64,000 nucleotides of DNA from JANQPA01 sp964548175 (GTDB lineage: Bacteria; Bacteroidota; Bacteroidia; Chitinophagales; Saprospiraceae). Location: assembly GCA_964548175.1 (NCBI GenBank), contig CAZJQS010000003.1, positions 62,001-126,000 on the forward strand, in the 5' to 3' direction. The notes beneath the pieces are model-generated. The model saw only the letters and a program-made list of their open reading frames with translations, was not told the origin of the DNA and ran no database searches. Below are positions 9,381 to 17,759 of the stretch, piece by piece; within the stretch, counting starts at the first letter, position 1, and each line of letters opens with the position of its first letter. The translations under genes were made by a program, and so were the position numbers.

Positions 9381-10421
9381 TTATTCTAGTCCGGTGACGA
9401 GGGTCCGCCATTCTTCGAGTTCGGGTATTCCGGGTTTGCGCTTGCCGAAACACTGTACGATCATTTCTCCTTCCTGATCGTAAACTTCTATGCCGGTTAC
9501 GGCGCCGTCGACGGTAGGTTTTTTGGTTACCCAAACCTCCTCGATGCCTGCCGTTTGAAGGTGAAGGTTAAAATCAGGATCCATGACGTTGAACCAGCTG
9601 TCCATGGGAACCAGCTTTTTGACCAGTCCGGTATGGATCTGAATACAACCATTATTCCCTACGAACACCATGATCGGCAGTTGCTGTGCGGCTGCCTGTT
9701 CGAACATCCGTACAATAGCGTCATTGCTTAAGCGGTAAGCAAAGCCTTCCGGCGCCAGCCTGAGCGCCTGGGTGCGCTGGAGCTTATATTTTCGAAGCAG
9801 CGGAAAAAAGTCATGCGTATCTTTCAAAGTCCTCCACTCTTCCTGGAAGGAAGCCACATCGATCTCTTTGTCTTCCAGTTTTTCTTTAGTTGGACGAATA
9901 CGGTTATGGATGAAAGTAGGGGTCTGCTGATCTTCAGCCCGGTATTTATTTACCAGTTCAGCATAAACGGCAGGGTTTGACTGATTGGTGAGGTAGATCT
10001 TGTGAACAGCTTCGCCATAGCTGTCATAAAACTGAAAACTGTGAAGGGTCCGGTGTCCGGCCTCCATAGTAACCGCATAAGCATAGGCCCAGTCCCACAT
10101 CAGAAATCTAATATCTATATCCTCATTCACGGCTACCCCCATATTATGGTTTTCCATGAAGGATACATTTTTGTAAATCCCTTTGCGCTCGTGAACGGCA
10201 AACTCGTTACGGGTAAGCGCCATAATTTTGCCAAGAGGTTCAAGCTCTTGCAGGAGAGCTTTCCAACCGCCTTCCAGGCGAGTGACGTTTTTACCAAGGT
10301 CCAGTTCCAGCAGTTCCAGTTCGCTTACACCGAGCAGGGAAGCCGCATTTCTGATACGGACTTTAGGTTGTTGTTGTTTTAATGCTTCGTAATCATGGCG
10401 AAGTTGAGTAGTAGTATTCAT
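9381..10421 (-). CDS. hmuS: Hemin-degrading factor / heme-handling protein HmuS (ChuS/HemS family)
   Basis: 346 aa with two structurally repeated halves, as in ChuS/HemS. The first half carries LMALTRNEF-like and AVHERKGIY motifs; the second carries RTLKDTHDFFPLLRK, whose His matches the region holding the axial heme ligand in HemS, and NNGCIQIHTG. The family binds cytoplasmic heme after import and in some members opens the ring. The start overlaps the stop of the upstream winged-helix gene by ATGA (10418-10421), showing translational coupling inside the heme operon. Confidence 0.9.
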   Translation of the reverse strand: MNTTTQLRHDYEALKQQQPKVRIRNAASLLGVSELELLELDLGKNVTRLEGGWKALLQELEPLGKIMALTRNEFAVHERKGIYKNVSFMENHNMGVAVNEDIDIRFLMWDWAYAYAVTMEAGHRTLHSFQFYDSYGEAVHKIYLTNQSNPAVYAELVNKYRAEDQQTPTFIHNRIRPTKEKLEDKEIDVASFQEEWRTLKDTHDFFPLLRKYKLQRTQALRLAPEGFAYRLSNDAIVRMFEQAAAQQLPIMVFVGNNGCIQIHTGLVKKLVPMDSWFNVMDPDFNLHLQTAGIEEVWVTKKPTVDGAVTGIEVYDQEGEMIVQCFGKRKPGIPELEEWRTLVTGLE

Positions 10422-10651
10422 GATAGTTTTTGTTTTTTGTATCGAAAATGAAAAGATTTTCCTTCTGTTTCTTTTGTAAGGAGCACGCCTTCCTCTTGTA
10501 GTTTTTTGACATATCTTCTTACAGTGGAGTAGCTGATCCGTTCGTCGTTCCTGCGCATCAGCAGGTATAGGTCTGATATCGTTATGAAATCATCCTGTTT
10601 GATCAGCCATTTTATGATCATAGCTTTGAAGGTGCTTTCATATTCAGTCAT
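10418..10651 (-). CDS. Small winged-helix DNA-binding protein inside the heme operon
   Basis: 77 aa from ATG 10651; a GTG one codon earlier overlaps the preceding stop by one base and is an alternative start. The protein is little more than one winged-helix: FKAMIIKWLIKQDDF, SDLYLLMRRNDERISYSTVRRYVKKLQEEGVLL, then a wing. The second helix pair resembles the DNA-binding half of Fur (ISxxTVYRxLKxLExxGLI), with no C-terminal metal-binding domain. It sits between the DUF6686-like gene and hmuS, with 4-bp overlap to hmuS. A role in regulating heme genes is inference from position. It could alternatively be an accessory to its neighbour. Confidence 0.75.
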   Translation of the reverse strand: MTEYESTFKAMIIKWLIKQDDFITISDLYLLMRRNDERISYSTVRRYVKKLQEEGVLLTKETEGKSFHFRYKKQKLS

Positions 10652-10653
10652 CA

Positions 10654-10998
10654 CTAAGCTTCCGGACTTGGGTCGTTGACTAATTTCTCTGTTTGCAAAA
10701 CGAGCCAGGATTTTTGCAAAAGGTCATTCAAAGCATACAATTCATCCTTTGTAAATAAGAGCCTGAATCCCTGGTAAGGCGTAAGCACCTGAATGCATCT
10801 GCATTTTGTATTGACCGATTCATATTCTTTACAATAGTTGCTTATGGTGTTCATGAAGCCTTGAAAGGTCTTTTCGCTCTGGTCGATCGACAGGTTGCCG
10901 AAAGCTATATGGAGAGAAGCGCAACCGGTGCACTGAATAACATAGCCACCTGAATTTTGGTATAATAGGTTGTGAGGATGTGATTGATGTTGTTGCAT
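10654..10998 (-). CDS. DUF6686-like cysteine protein of the heme operon
   Basis: 114 aa from ATG 10998. It contains a CTGC motif near residue 23 (YVIQCTGCASLHIAFGN) and Cys residues at NYC, KC and RC near 56-68, which together could hold zinc or another cofactor. The pattern xxVIQCxxCxxxHIAFGN and the C-terminal FTKDELYALNDLL remind me of DUF6686, a Bacteroidota-only family. Function unknown. It lies 9 bp after hmuV and its stop abuts the winged-helix start, so the two small genes are tightly paired. No secretion signal. Confidence 0.75.
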   Translation of the reverse strand: MQQHQSHPHNLLYQNSGGYVIQCTGCASLHIAFGNLSIDQSEKTFQGFMNTISNYCKEYESVNTKCRCIQVLTPYQGFRLLFTKDELYALNDLLQKSWLVLQTEKLVNDPSPEA

Positions 10999-11007
10999 AG
11001 TTGAGGA

Positions 11008-11814
11008 TTAAGCATTAATAATGGAAGCAAAAGCCTGATCCAAAGGTGTGATGTGCAGGCAATCGTAAACCGGATGATCCTGGATCAGACAATTCATTTC
11101 AAAAGCATTCATGATGTGGCTTTCCGTTAAAACCTCCCGGGGAGTACCGGCTGCCACCAAGCGGCCCTTTTTCAGTAAAACGATCCGATCGGCAAAGCGA
11201 GCCGCCTGGTTCATATCGTGCAACACCATCAGTACACCGTAATTGAATTCCTTAGCAGACTGGCGGGCCAGGCTCAGTAAGCGGTGCTGCTGCGAAAGAT
11301 CCTGGCTGGCGGTAGGCTCATCCAACAATAAGTATTTGGAAGCACCCTGGCGGTCATCATACAACTGGCACAGCACCCGGGCAAAATGAGCGCGCTGGCG
11401 TTCACCCCCCGACAGGGTCTGCAGGTCGCGATGAGCCATCTCGTAGAGTCCCACCTGTTTCAAAGCCCAATAAGCAATTATAAGGCTCTCCTGCTCACTT
11501 TCCGAGAAAGGGAAACGCCCCAGTAATACTACATCAAGGATGCTGAGTGAAAAGGAAAGCTCGACCGACTGGCTCAGCACCGCCCTGGTGGCTGCCAGAT
11601 CGCGGGATGACCACCGCCGGATCGGACGATGATTGATGCTCACCGTTCCTCCGGAAATCGGTATGCGCCCTGCCATGGCTTTCAGTAAAGTAGATTTTCC
11701 GGCGCCGTTGGCGCCTATCACGGCCACTACTTCTCCGGGATTAACCTCCAGGCTAACGTTTTTCAAAATTATTTTTTCGCCAAACTTTACCAGCAGTTTA
11801 TCGATCGCTATCAT
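11008..11814 (-). CDS. hmuV: Heme ABC transporter ATP-binding protein HmuV
   Basis: 268 aa. Walker A GANGAGKST near residue 35, signature LSGGERQRAHFA near 138, Walker B YLLLDEPTASQD near 162 and the switch His in MVLHDMNQAARF near 198. The order and spacing are those of FecE/BtuD-type ATPases that drive import of heme, siderophores or B12. It directly follows the permease gene (9 bp). Heme as substrate rests on the neighbouring hmuS, hmuR and hmuY genes. Confidence 0.92.
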   Translation of the reverse strand: MIAIDKLLVKFGEKIILKNVSLEVNPGEVVAVIGANGAGKSTLLKAMAGRIPISGGTVSINHRPIRRWSSRDLAATRAVLSQSVELSFSLSILDVVLLGRFPFSESEQESLIIAYWALKQVGLYEMAHRDLQTLSGGERQRAHFARVLCQLYDDRQGASKYLLLDEPTASQDLSQQHRLLSLARQSAKEFNYGVLMVLHDMNQAARFADRIVLLKKGRLVAAGTPREVLTESHIMNAFEMNCLIQDHPVYDCLHITPLDQAFASIINA

Positions 11815-11823
11815 AATATTGAT

Positions 11824-12942
11824 TTAAATGCTTAATGTACTTCTTCCACGTGCCCTGAGCAGCATCCAGATGAAGAACGGCGCGCCGAGCAAAGCAGTAA
11901 GCACGCCTATAGGGAGCTCCGCAGGCGCAATGGCCGTACGCGCAAACGTATCCGCTATCAATAGGATCAATCCTCCCAACAGGGCTGAATTGATCAGCAA
12001 AGGTCGGTGTTTTGCCCCGGAGATAAGCCTTAACAAATGAGGCACTACCAACGCAATAAAGGAAATAAGCCCCGTTATGGAAACACTGATGCCCACCGCA
12101 AGCGCCGTACAGATGATTATCGTCCATTTTGTTTTTTGAACGTTAACCCCCAGATAGGCAGCTTCGCCCTCGCCCAGCATAAACAGGTCCAACGCCCTGG
12201 AAAGACCTGTTAAAAACACACAGGATACCAGAATTGCCGGGGTTACGATCAGCAGGTTGGTCCAACTGGCTCCGCTCAGGCTGCCCAGCGTCCAGAAAGT
12301 AATGTCCCTAAGCTGATCTTCAGAAGAGAAGTAAGTCAGCAGCCCCGTTATGGCTCCCGCTAAGGCAGTAATCGCTATACCCGCGAGCAGCATGGTCGTC
12401 ACATAAGTACGCCCTCCAAAGGTGGCCATCCTGAAGATCAGAAGAGTCGTTAATAAACTCCCCAGGAAGGAAAAGACGGCAATAGTGGTGTATCCTAACA
12501 GTGCATTCATCCCAGCAAAAAGAGTTCCTGAAAAGAAAATGCCGATGATGGCAAACAACATGCCGCCGCTCGTAATGCCGATCAAAGTCGGATCCGCCAG
12601 CGGATTCCGAAATAATCCCTGTATCGCGGCGCCGGAAACCGAAAGCCCAGCGCCTACTACTATCGCCAGTAATATCCTCGGCAAACGAATGTCCAACAAT
12701 AAATACCGGATGGAGGAAGGCTGCGTCGTATCTCCTCCCCATGAAAATAAGACCTCTGCGACCTGGGACAAAGACAACCGGTAGGCGCCTATCGATAACG
12801 CCAAGATGAACATGAACGATAAGGCGACCGCCAATGCAGGCGTCAGCCAGCTTTTTCCGCTGTGCTCTCCGGCTTTAATGTTTTGCTCCGTTTCGCCGCT
12901 GGTCCGGTTTATTTTATGAGAGGGTCGTTCCGCTACCTGCAT
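11824..12942 (-). CDS. hmuU: Heme ABC transporter permease HmuU (FecCD/BtuC family)
   Basis: 372 aa from ATG 12942, four bases after the hmuT stop; a GTG at 12954 inside hmuT is an alternative start. After a basic cytoplasmic N-terminus come about nine to ten hydrophobic segments. FecCD hallmarks are LLLDIRLPRILLAIVVGAGLSVSGAAIQGLFRNPLADP (given here by position, residues about 80-117), GRTYVTTMLLAG and FIALVVPHLLRLISG, the loop that contacts the ATPase. Forms the membrane channel with HmuV. Confidence 0.92.
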   Translation of the reverse strand: MQVAERPSHKINRTSGETEQNIKAGEHSGKSWLTPALAVALSFMFILALSIGAYRLSLSQVAEVLFSWGGDTTQPSSIRYLLLDIRLPRILLAIVVGAGLSVSGAAIQGLFRNPLADPTLIGITSGGMLFAIIGIFFSGTLFAGMNALLGYTTIAVFSFLGSLLTTLLIFRMATFGGRTYVTTMLLAGIAITALAGAITGLLTYFSSEDQLRDITFWTLGSLSGASWTNLLIVTPAILVSCVFLTGLSRALDLFMLGEGEAAYLGVNVQKTKWTIIICTALAVGISVSITGLISFIALVVPHLLRLISGAKHRPLLINSALLGGLILLIADTFARTAIAPAELPIGVLTALLGAPFFIWMLLRARGRSTLSI

Positions 12943-12946
12943 TTTT

Positions 12947-13858
12947 TCATTCACTTTTTAAGGCCGTTTGGCCATCGAGTTGATTCAAGGCTTTTGTCAA
13001 TTCTATAGCTGCTGCTCCTGCTCGCGGAGTGAACCCCAGCAGATACAATCCATCCATGGCAATAATATTTCCGGCTTTCCCCGCAGGTGTTTCGCTTACC
13101 CCAGGCATGCGCAGCACTTGCTCTTTGCCGCCCAGGCTTTGCAGTCCGGTTTCGAACATCAATAACACGTCCGGCTGAGCCTGTATAACCCCCTCAGCTG
13201 AAAGCGCCTTGAACCCATCGAATTCCTGAACAGCATTTCGTCCACCGGCCAGTTCGATCATAGCCTGAGCAGGCGTACCCAGTCCGGCAACCATCATGTT
13301 GCCAGTCCCCCGGGCATAAATGAAAAGCACCTTCGGCTTTTCTGTATCCGGACCGGAAGCCATAGCCGCCAGCGTCTGCTTTTGCTCATCCAATTGCTTT
13401 CGCATGGCTTCCAGCTGATCCTGCCCCCCCAGATGGTCCACGATCACCTCAGCCATATGAAGAGCATTGTCTAAACTGTTTTGCTGTTCAACCTCCAATA
13501 CCTTGATATCCGAGGCTTTGAGCTGGACAACGGCCGGGCGCTCAGCATCTTCCTTGTTCACAAAGATCAGATCCGGCTGAGTGCTCAGCACCCCTTCCAC
13601 GTTCAAATTCCGCACATGCCCCAACCTGGGAATCTCTTTCAACTGGTCCGCAGGGTAGGTGCTGGTTACGTCTATACCCACCAGCTTATCTCCATGCCCC
13701 AGAGCAAAGAGCGTTTCTGTAATAGACCCGGAAAGAGAAACGATCCGCTGATATGTTGCTTCCTCATCGACTGTCTTTTCTGGTTCTTGTCCGCAGGAAA
13801 CCATACCGGTTACCATAAGAAATAAGCCCAAAAGCTGAAAGCATCTTTTTATATTCAT
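12947..13858 (-). CDS. hmuT: Heme-binding lipoprotein HmuT (ABC substrate-binding protein)
   Basis: 303 aa. Lipoprotein signal with lipobox VTGMVSC, then a class III (helical backbone) binding fold: RIVSLSGSITETLFALGHGDKLVGID, RLGHVRNLNVEGVLSTQPDLIF and a C-terminal lobe with LFIYARGTGNMMVAGLGTPAQAMIELAGG. It delivers heme to HmuUV and is anchored to a membrane through the lipid. The 3' end overlaps the alternative GTG start of the permease by 8 bp. Confidence 0.9.
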   Translation of the reverse strand: MNIKRCFQLLGLFLMVTGMVSCGQEPEKTVDEEATYQRIVSLSGSITETLFALGHGDKLVGIDVTSTYPADQLKEIPRLGHVRNLNVEGVLSTQPDLIFVNKEDAERPAVVQLKASDIKVLEVEQQNSLDNALHMAEVIVDHLGGQDQLEAMRKQLDEQKQTLAAMASGPDTEKPKVLFIYARGTGNMMVAGLGTPAQAMIELAGGRNAVQEFDGFKALSAEGVIQAQPDVLLMFETGLQSLGGKEQVLRMPGVSETPAGKAGNIIAMDGLYLLGFTPRAGAAAIELTKALNQLDGQTALKSE

Positions 13859-13867
13859 CGTATTGGT

Positions 13868-15154
13868 TTATTTAATGATTAAAGGTTGGCTGGTGGAAAA
13901 ATCACTCCCGGCAATTTGAAGGGCATACATTCCTGGCGTAAGATTCGCAGGAAGCTGAATATCGGCAGTATTCAATCCCTCAAAGCCGTCAGCAGCCACG
14001 CTAAAGAGGCGCTGCCCCTGCGTATTGAAAAGACTGATCTGTACTTGTTGGCGACCTTGTCTTAAAGCATAAGTGACAGTGATTTGCGTGGCGGCCGGAT
14101 TGGGAAAAACATTTATCCCTTCCAGGGTGCTGTTGGCCTCCCTGGTATTGGTCAGCATGCCCAGGTCTGTCTTTTCGAACGTAGCCACTCCGGTACTTGA
14201 TCCTTCAAAATCGACAAAGACCATCTTATAAAGCTGATTGCCTGGTGTTTTCACCACATAGCTCAGACTATCTTCTATGATCCAGCCCGCCTGAAAGTCA
14301 AAACGCTTCCAATCGTAGCCGATGACGTCGAGACGGGTAGAGAAAGTATCCGGCGTGCTCTCCAAAGCTACTTTGGCGGGATCGATGCCGGCGAATTTAG
14401 CTACCTCTACTCCCGGGCCGGTAATGACACCCGTTACGTTATAGTCCAGGATATTACCTTCACCGTCATCGAGAGGCGTTACATAGCGCAGAAAGCTGAG
14501 GTGGAAATCATCCTCCATCTGCAAGTCTATTGTTTCTCCGGTCTCGAACGAGAAAAAGGCCAGTCCTGTGTCTGAAAAATTTGTTTTATCGATCTGCGCA
14601 GTACGCTCATTTTCTCCATTCAGATCCGAATAGCGGATGGTATAAGTAGAAAGAAGAAGCGATTCAACGATAAACTTTTTGTATTCTCCGCTTCTCAGCA
14701 GGATCACAAAAACCCGGTTGCCGGTAACCTGATTGCTGACAGGGCTGTAAACCCCCCATCCGAAATCAAAGGGGTTTTGCGGGTTTCGAGCTTCATTTCC
14801 AGCTCCGAATGCCCAGCCGGCCTCGTCGTTATACAGACGCGTAAAGGTCGTATCAAAGGCCGTCACTGCTTCGAATACTGAGGTGTCAGCCAGGTAGAGC
14901 TCAACGGTCGGAGCAGGTGCGCCGAAGGTAGACCTTGCAGATTCATTAACATGAATCCCGGCATCCTGCAAACCGAAAGCCGTAAAGATCAGATCCCAGC
15001 TCTCGTTAGGTACATTCGTGACCGCATCCGTCGTAAGGTCGTAATAAGCTTGCTCTCCATACCCTGGACCGGACGAGAGCTGTACGAAGGCTTGCGACCT
15101 ACCAAATCCTATGGCTGAGAACAATACTGCAATCGTTAGTACAATTGATTTCAT
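13868..15154 (-). CDS. hmuY: HmuY-type heme-binding protein with T9SS sorting domain
   Basis: 428 aa. Signal peptide about 1-20, then a HmuY-like domain (EQAYYDLTTDAV, ESWDLIFTAFGLQDAGIHVN, and later VIGYDWKRFDF). In Porphyromonas HmuY is a surface or released hemophore that passes heme to HmuR. Residues about 345-428 form a type A C-terminal sorting domain: INVFPNPAATQITVTY, LFNTQGQRLFS, GMYALQI, ending in LIIK. The protein is therefore exported by the type IX system instead of being lipid-anchored. First gene of the operon, preceded by a 655-bp regulatory gap. Confidence 0.85.
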   Translation of the reverse strand: MKSIVLTIAVLFSAIGFGRSQAFVQLSSGPGYGEQAYYDLTTDAVTNVPNESWDLIFTAFGLQDAGIHVNESARSTFGAPAPTVELYLADTSVFEAVTAFDTTFTRLYNDEAGWAFGAGNEARNPQNPFDFGWGVYSPVSNQVTGNRVFVILLRSGEYKKFIVESLLLSTYTIRYSDLNGENERTAQIDKTNFSDTGLAFFSFETGETIDLQMEDDFHLSFLRYVTPLDDGEGNILDYNVTGVITGPGVEVAKFAGIDPAKVALESTPDTFSTRLDVIGYDWKRFDFQAGWIIEDSLSYVVKTPGNQLYKMVFVDFEGSSTGVATFEKTDLGMLTNTREANSTLEGINVFPNPAATQITVTYALRQGRQQVQISLFNTQGQRLFSVAADGFEGLNTADIQLPANLTPGMYALQIAGSDFSTSQPLIIK

Positions 15155-15213
15155 ATATTGACTTTTTTAAAAACGACTTAAACTATGTTTATTTAGACTT
15201 ATTTTAGATAGTA

Positions 15214-15221
15214 CAAATCTA
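15214..15221 (-). promoter_or_regulatory. Candidate -7 box of the heme operon promoter
   Basis: TAGATTTG on the minus strand (TAnnTTTG) lies about 60 bases before the hmuY ATG. No clear -33 TTG is visible at the usual distance (a TTTTC is near), which would be expected of an activator-dependent promoter. Several palindromes lie directly upstream. Confidence 0.35.
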
Positions 15222-15250
15222 GCAGGAAGCGCTCGAAAATAAAATACCGA

Positions 15251-15355
15251 ATCATGAGCATTTTACAGCTCATGATTTTATAGTATTACTATCAAAAAAA
15301 ATAGGTAGGACCATACCTAATAGTAGGTATAAAAGTATGAGCAGCTTGTTAACAA
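15251..15355. promoter_or_regulatory. Cluster of palindromes upstream of hmuY (candidate operators)
   Basis: ATCATGAGC (15251-15259) pairs perfectly with GCTCATGAT (15268-15276). Three half-sites follow in alternating orientation: ATAGGTA (15301), ATACCTA (15313) and TAGGTAT (15324), the last two forming ATACCT-6-AGGTAT. TTGTTAACAA (15346-15355) is a perfect 10-mer. All are just upstream of the hmuY promoter. The binding factor is unknown; iron or heme control is inference. Confidence 0.4.
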
Positions 15356-15440
15356 ACTGATTAAATTATTTGACAAAGTACTAGGGCGCCATCAAAAACC
15401 GTTTTGCAATTTTGCGCCGCTCAAATAACTATATTAATTC

Positions 15441-15587
15441 AAGTTGCAAAGCAACTTTAGTAGCAGGTAGAAGGTATTAAGTAGACAGAAATACAACCTA
15501 AAAAGGTATCTATTTGTCCATTTCAGGCAGAAATCTTTCTACTTTCTACCATTTACCATCTACACCTAAGTTGCATCGCAACTTAGG
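15441..15587. repeat. Nested inverted repeats in the hmuY / Omp85-like intergenic gap
   Basis: Two related perfect hairpins, AAGTTGC-AAA-GCAACTT (15441-15457) and CCTAAGTTGC-ATC-GCAACTTAGG (15565-15587), flank an imperfect pair of arms, AGGTAGAAGGTA (about 15465) and TACCATTTACCATCTAC (about 15547-15563). The same arm type occurs at 20767-20857. From 15588 to 15809 the gap becomes GC-rich and shows no gene I can support. Confidence 0.5.
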
Positions 15588-15809
15588 TTATATTAGTTGC
15601 GCCCACCTTCCGGCAGGAAGGCCGCAGGCCGTTTGCCGGTGCTGGCAACTCCGGCCGGGAGCGCGGTCGAAGCCTTTGGCGCAGAACTGAAGGTTATGGA
15701 GACCATCCCGAAAGTATGTTGTCCGGCGGTACGGAAGGAGGTAAAGGTTAATGATGAACACCAAAAGGATGATGGAGCTTTCTGTTGTCAAAGCCTTACA
15801 TCGTTTAGC

Positions 15810-17591
15810 ATGAGAAAAGTCAGGAGCAGAACGGGAATGATCTTTGGGGTCTTACAGTTGTTCAGCATTTTGATGCTGGGGCAAAACAGCCATTCGACTT
15901 CTTATGTCCTGAAGCTTCAATCAGAAGGTCCTCTTCAGGTGGTTAAGGAACTAAAAAAGGAGGACACATTTCCTGATACCACTGCACTGTTTCTTCATCT
16001 TCAGGATATCCTCTCCGGTCTGCGCAACAAAGGTCATCTGGAAGCTTCCGTAGACCGGCTGGTTCGACAAGACAGCTCGTATATCGCTCATCTTCATATT
16101 GGTCCGGTTTACCAATGGACACAACTTTACAATGGAAATATTCCTGAAAATTTTCTTCCTGCTTCGGTTTTTCGGGAAAAAAGATACAGCGAACGGCCAT
16201 TCAGCTTTGACGAAATAAAAAACCTGCAGGAAGGGATCCTCAAAAAAGCTGAGCGAAACGGCTACCCCTTTGCGGCCGTCTACCTCGACAGCATCAGGAT
16301 CGGGGAGAACCACCTGGAAGCAGGTGTATTCATGGATCGCAATGCCTTTGTCCTTTGGGGCGATATCGAGCTGGAAGGTGACGCTAATATATCGACTACT
16401 TACCTCAACAACTATCTGGGCATTAAAAAAGGAGAACCCTACGATCTTCAGCGGCTGCAAAAAATTCCAAGGCGGCTGCAGGAGCTGCCTTTTTTACAGT
16501 TACACAAAGATCCGGCTGTTGCCTTCATCGACCGGACGGCCGAAGTTCAGCTGGACCTGCGTAAGCGAACGGCCAGCCGTTTTGACTTTATCCTCGGCTT
16601 CCTGCCTAATAGCCAGCAACTGGGGCGTTTTCTATTGACGGGATCTTTTGAAGGAGAGCTGCAAAATACTTTCGGTCGCGGCGAACGCATATACGCCAAA
16701 TTTGAACAACTTCGCCCGGAAACCCAGTTCCTGGCGCTTGACTTTAACCTGCCCTATCTGCTCAACTTACCTTTTGGGGCCGACTTCAGTTTTGAGCTGT
16801 ACAGGCGGGACACCACCTACCTCGACCTCGAAATTGACGCCGGGCTCCAGTATTTGCTGGAAGGCGGCAATTATCTGAAGGTCTTCTGGAGCAACCGCTC
16901 GTCCAACTTACTGGCCATCAACGACCAGCAGTTGCTGAGCCGACAGGAACTACCTGCCCAGCTGGATGTGAGTTTTCCGGCTTTCGGACTGGAATTCCTC
17001 TGGCAGCAGCTGGATTACCGCTTTAATCCCCGCAAAGGCTGGGCTACCCGACTGAAAGCCAGCGTCGGTTCCAAAAAGATCAGCCGCAACAGCAAGATCG
17101 AAGAGCTTGAACTGGGCTTTCTATACGACAGCCTGCAGTTGCGCAGCAGTCAGTATCGCCTGGAGGCGGACCTGGCCTATTTTGTGCCTCTTTTTTCCAG
17201 CAGCACCCTGAAAATGAGCGTTAACAGCAAGTGGATCTTCTCGGATCAGCCCGTTTTCTTTAATGAGCAGTTCCGCCTCGGCGGCAACAAGCTGATGAGA
17301 GGCTTTGATGAGGAACTGTTTTTCGCCACCCAATATGCCGTGGCCACGCTGGAATATCGCTTACTGATCGCCAGGAATTCCTACATGTATCTATTCGGTG
17401 ATTACGGCTGGCTGTTGAACCAGACAGCAGATATCAACGAAACACTCTTACCATTTGGTTTTGGTTCCGGGATTAGCGTTGAAACGAAAGTGGGCCTGTT
17501 TGGAATTAGTTTAGCGGTGGGAGGTCAAAGAAATGTGCCCATCGATTTCAGCAGCCCCAAAGTTCATTTTGGATACGTTAGTAGATTTTAG
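15810..17591 (+). CDS. Omp85/BamA-like outer-membrane protein
   Basis: 593 aa from ATG 15810, which begins a good signal peptide (MRKVRSRTGMIFGVLQLF...MLGQ); codons upstream of it do not look coding. Residues about 25-240 carry POTRA-like repeats (GLRNKGHLEASVDRL, ILKKAERNGYPFAAVYLDSI, LGIKKGEPYDLQRLQKIPRRLQ). The rest is a beta-barrel ending in Phe (FGYVSRF), with the Omp85 lid-loop motif as LMRGFDEE near 495. It is shorter than BamA (about 800 aa) and has fewer POTRAs, so more likely a TamA-like or specialised Omp85 than the essential BamA. Monocistronic and convergent with the acyltransferase gene. Confidence 0.8.
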   Translation: MRKVRSRTGMIFGVLQLFSILMLGQNSHSTSYVLKLQSEGPLQVVKELKKEDTFPDTTALFLHLQDILSGLRNKGHLEASVDRLVRQDSSYIAHLHIGPVYQWTQLYNGNIPENFLPASVFREKRYSERPFSFDEIKNLQEGILKKAERNGYPFAAVYLDSIRIGENHLEAGVFMDRNAFVLWGDIELEGDANISTTYLNNYLGIKKGEPYDLQRLQKIPRRLQELPFLQLHKDPAVAFIDRTAEVQLDLRKRTASRFDFILGFLPNSQQLGRFLLTGSFEGELQNTFGRGERIYAKFEQLRPETQFLALDFNLPYLLNLPFGADFSFELYRRDTTYLDLEIDAGLQYLLEGGNYLKVFWSNRSSNLLAINDQQLLSRQELPAQLDVSFPAFGLEFLWQQLDYRFNPRKGWATRLKASVGSKKISRNSKIEELELGFLYDSLQLRSSQYRLEADLAYFVPLFSSSTLKMSVNSKWIFSDQPVFFNEQFRLGGNKLMRGFDEELFFATQYAVATLEYRLLIARNSYMYLFGDYGWLLNQTADINETLLPFGFGSGISVETKVGLFGISLAVGGQRNVPIDFSSPKVHFGYVSRF

Positions 17592-17637
17592 AAGCGTCAT
17601 GGTTTGTGCTGGATGCTGGATTGATCCGATATTTTTG

Positions 17638-17698
17638 GGCACGCAGATTCCGCGGATCTCGCAGATGCCATTTGTATGATCTCCGAAATCTGTGTGCC
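17638..17698. repeat. Imperfect hairpin of the CACGCAGATT type, copy 1
   Basis: GGCACGCAGATTCCGCGGATC (17638-17658) pairs with GATCTCCGAAATCTGTGTGCC (17678-17698) with few mismatches. It lies in the 168-bp gap between two convergent genes. A related hairpin is at 32341-32416. Noncoding. Confidence 0.6.
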
Positions 17699-17759
17699 TG
17701 GAAAACGACCAAACAAAACGAGATCTGCCTTTTTCATCTCATCGCCAACGGCTGTCTGC

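Noticed and set aside
15588..15791. A 67-residue minus-strand frame in the GC-rich part of the hmuY upstream gap
   Set aside because: Composition looks like a dispersed noncoding segment, with no signal, domain or placement to support a gene; the plus strand there is equally open.
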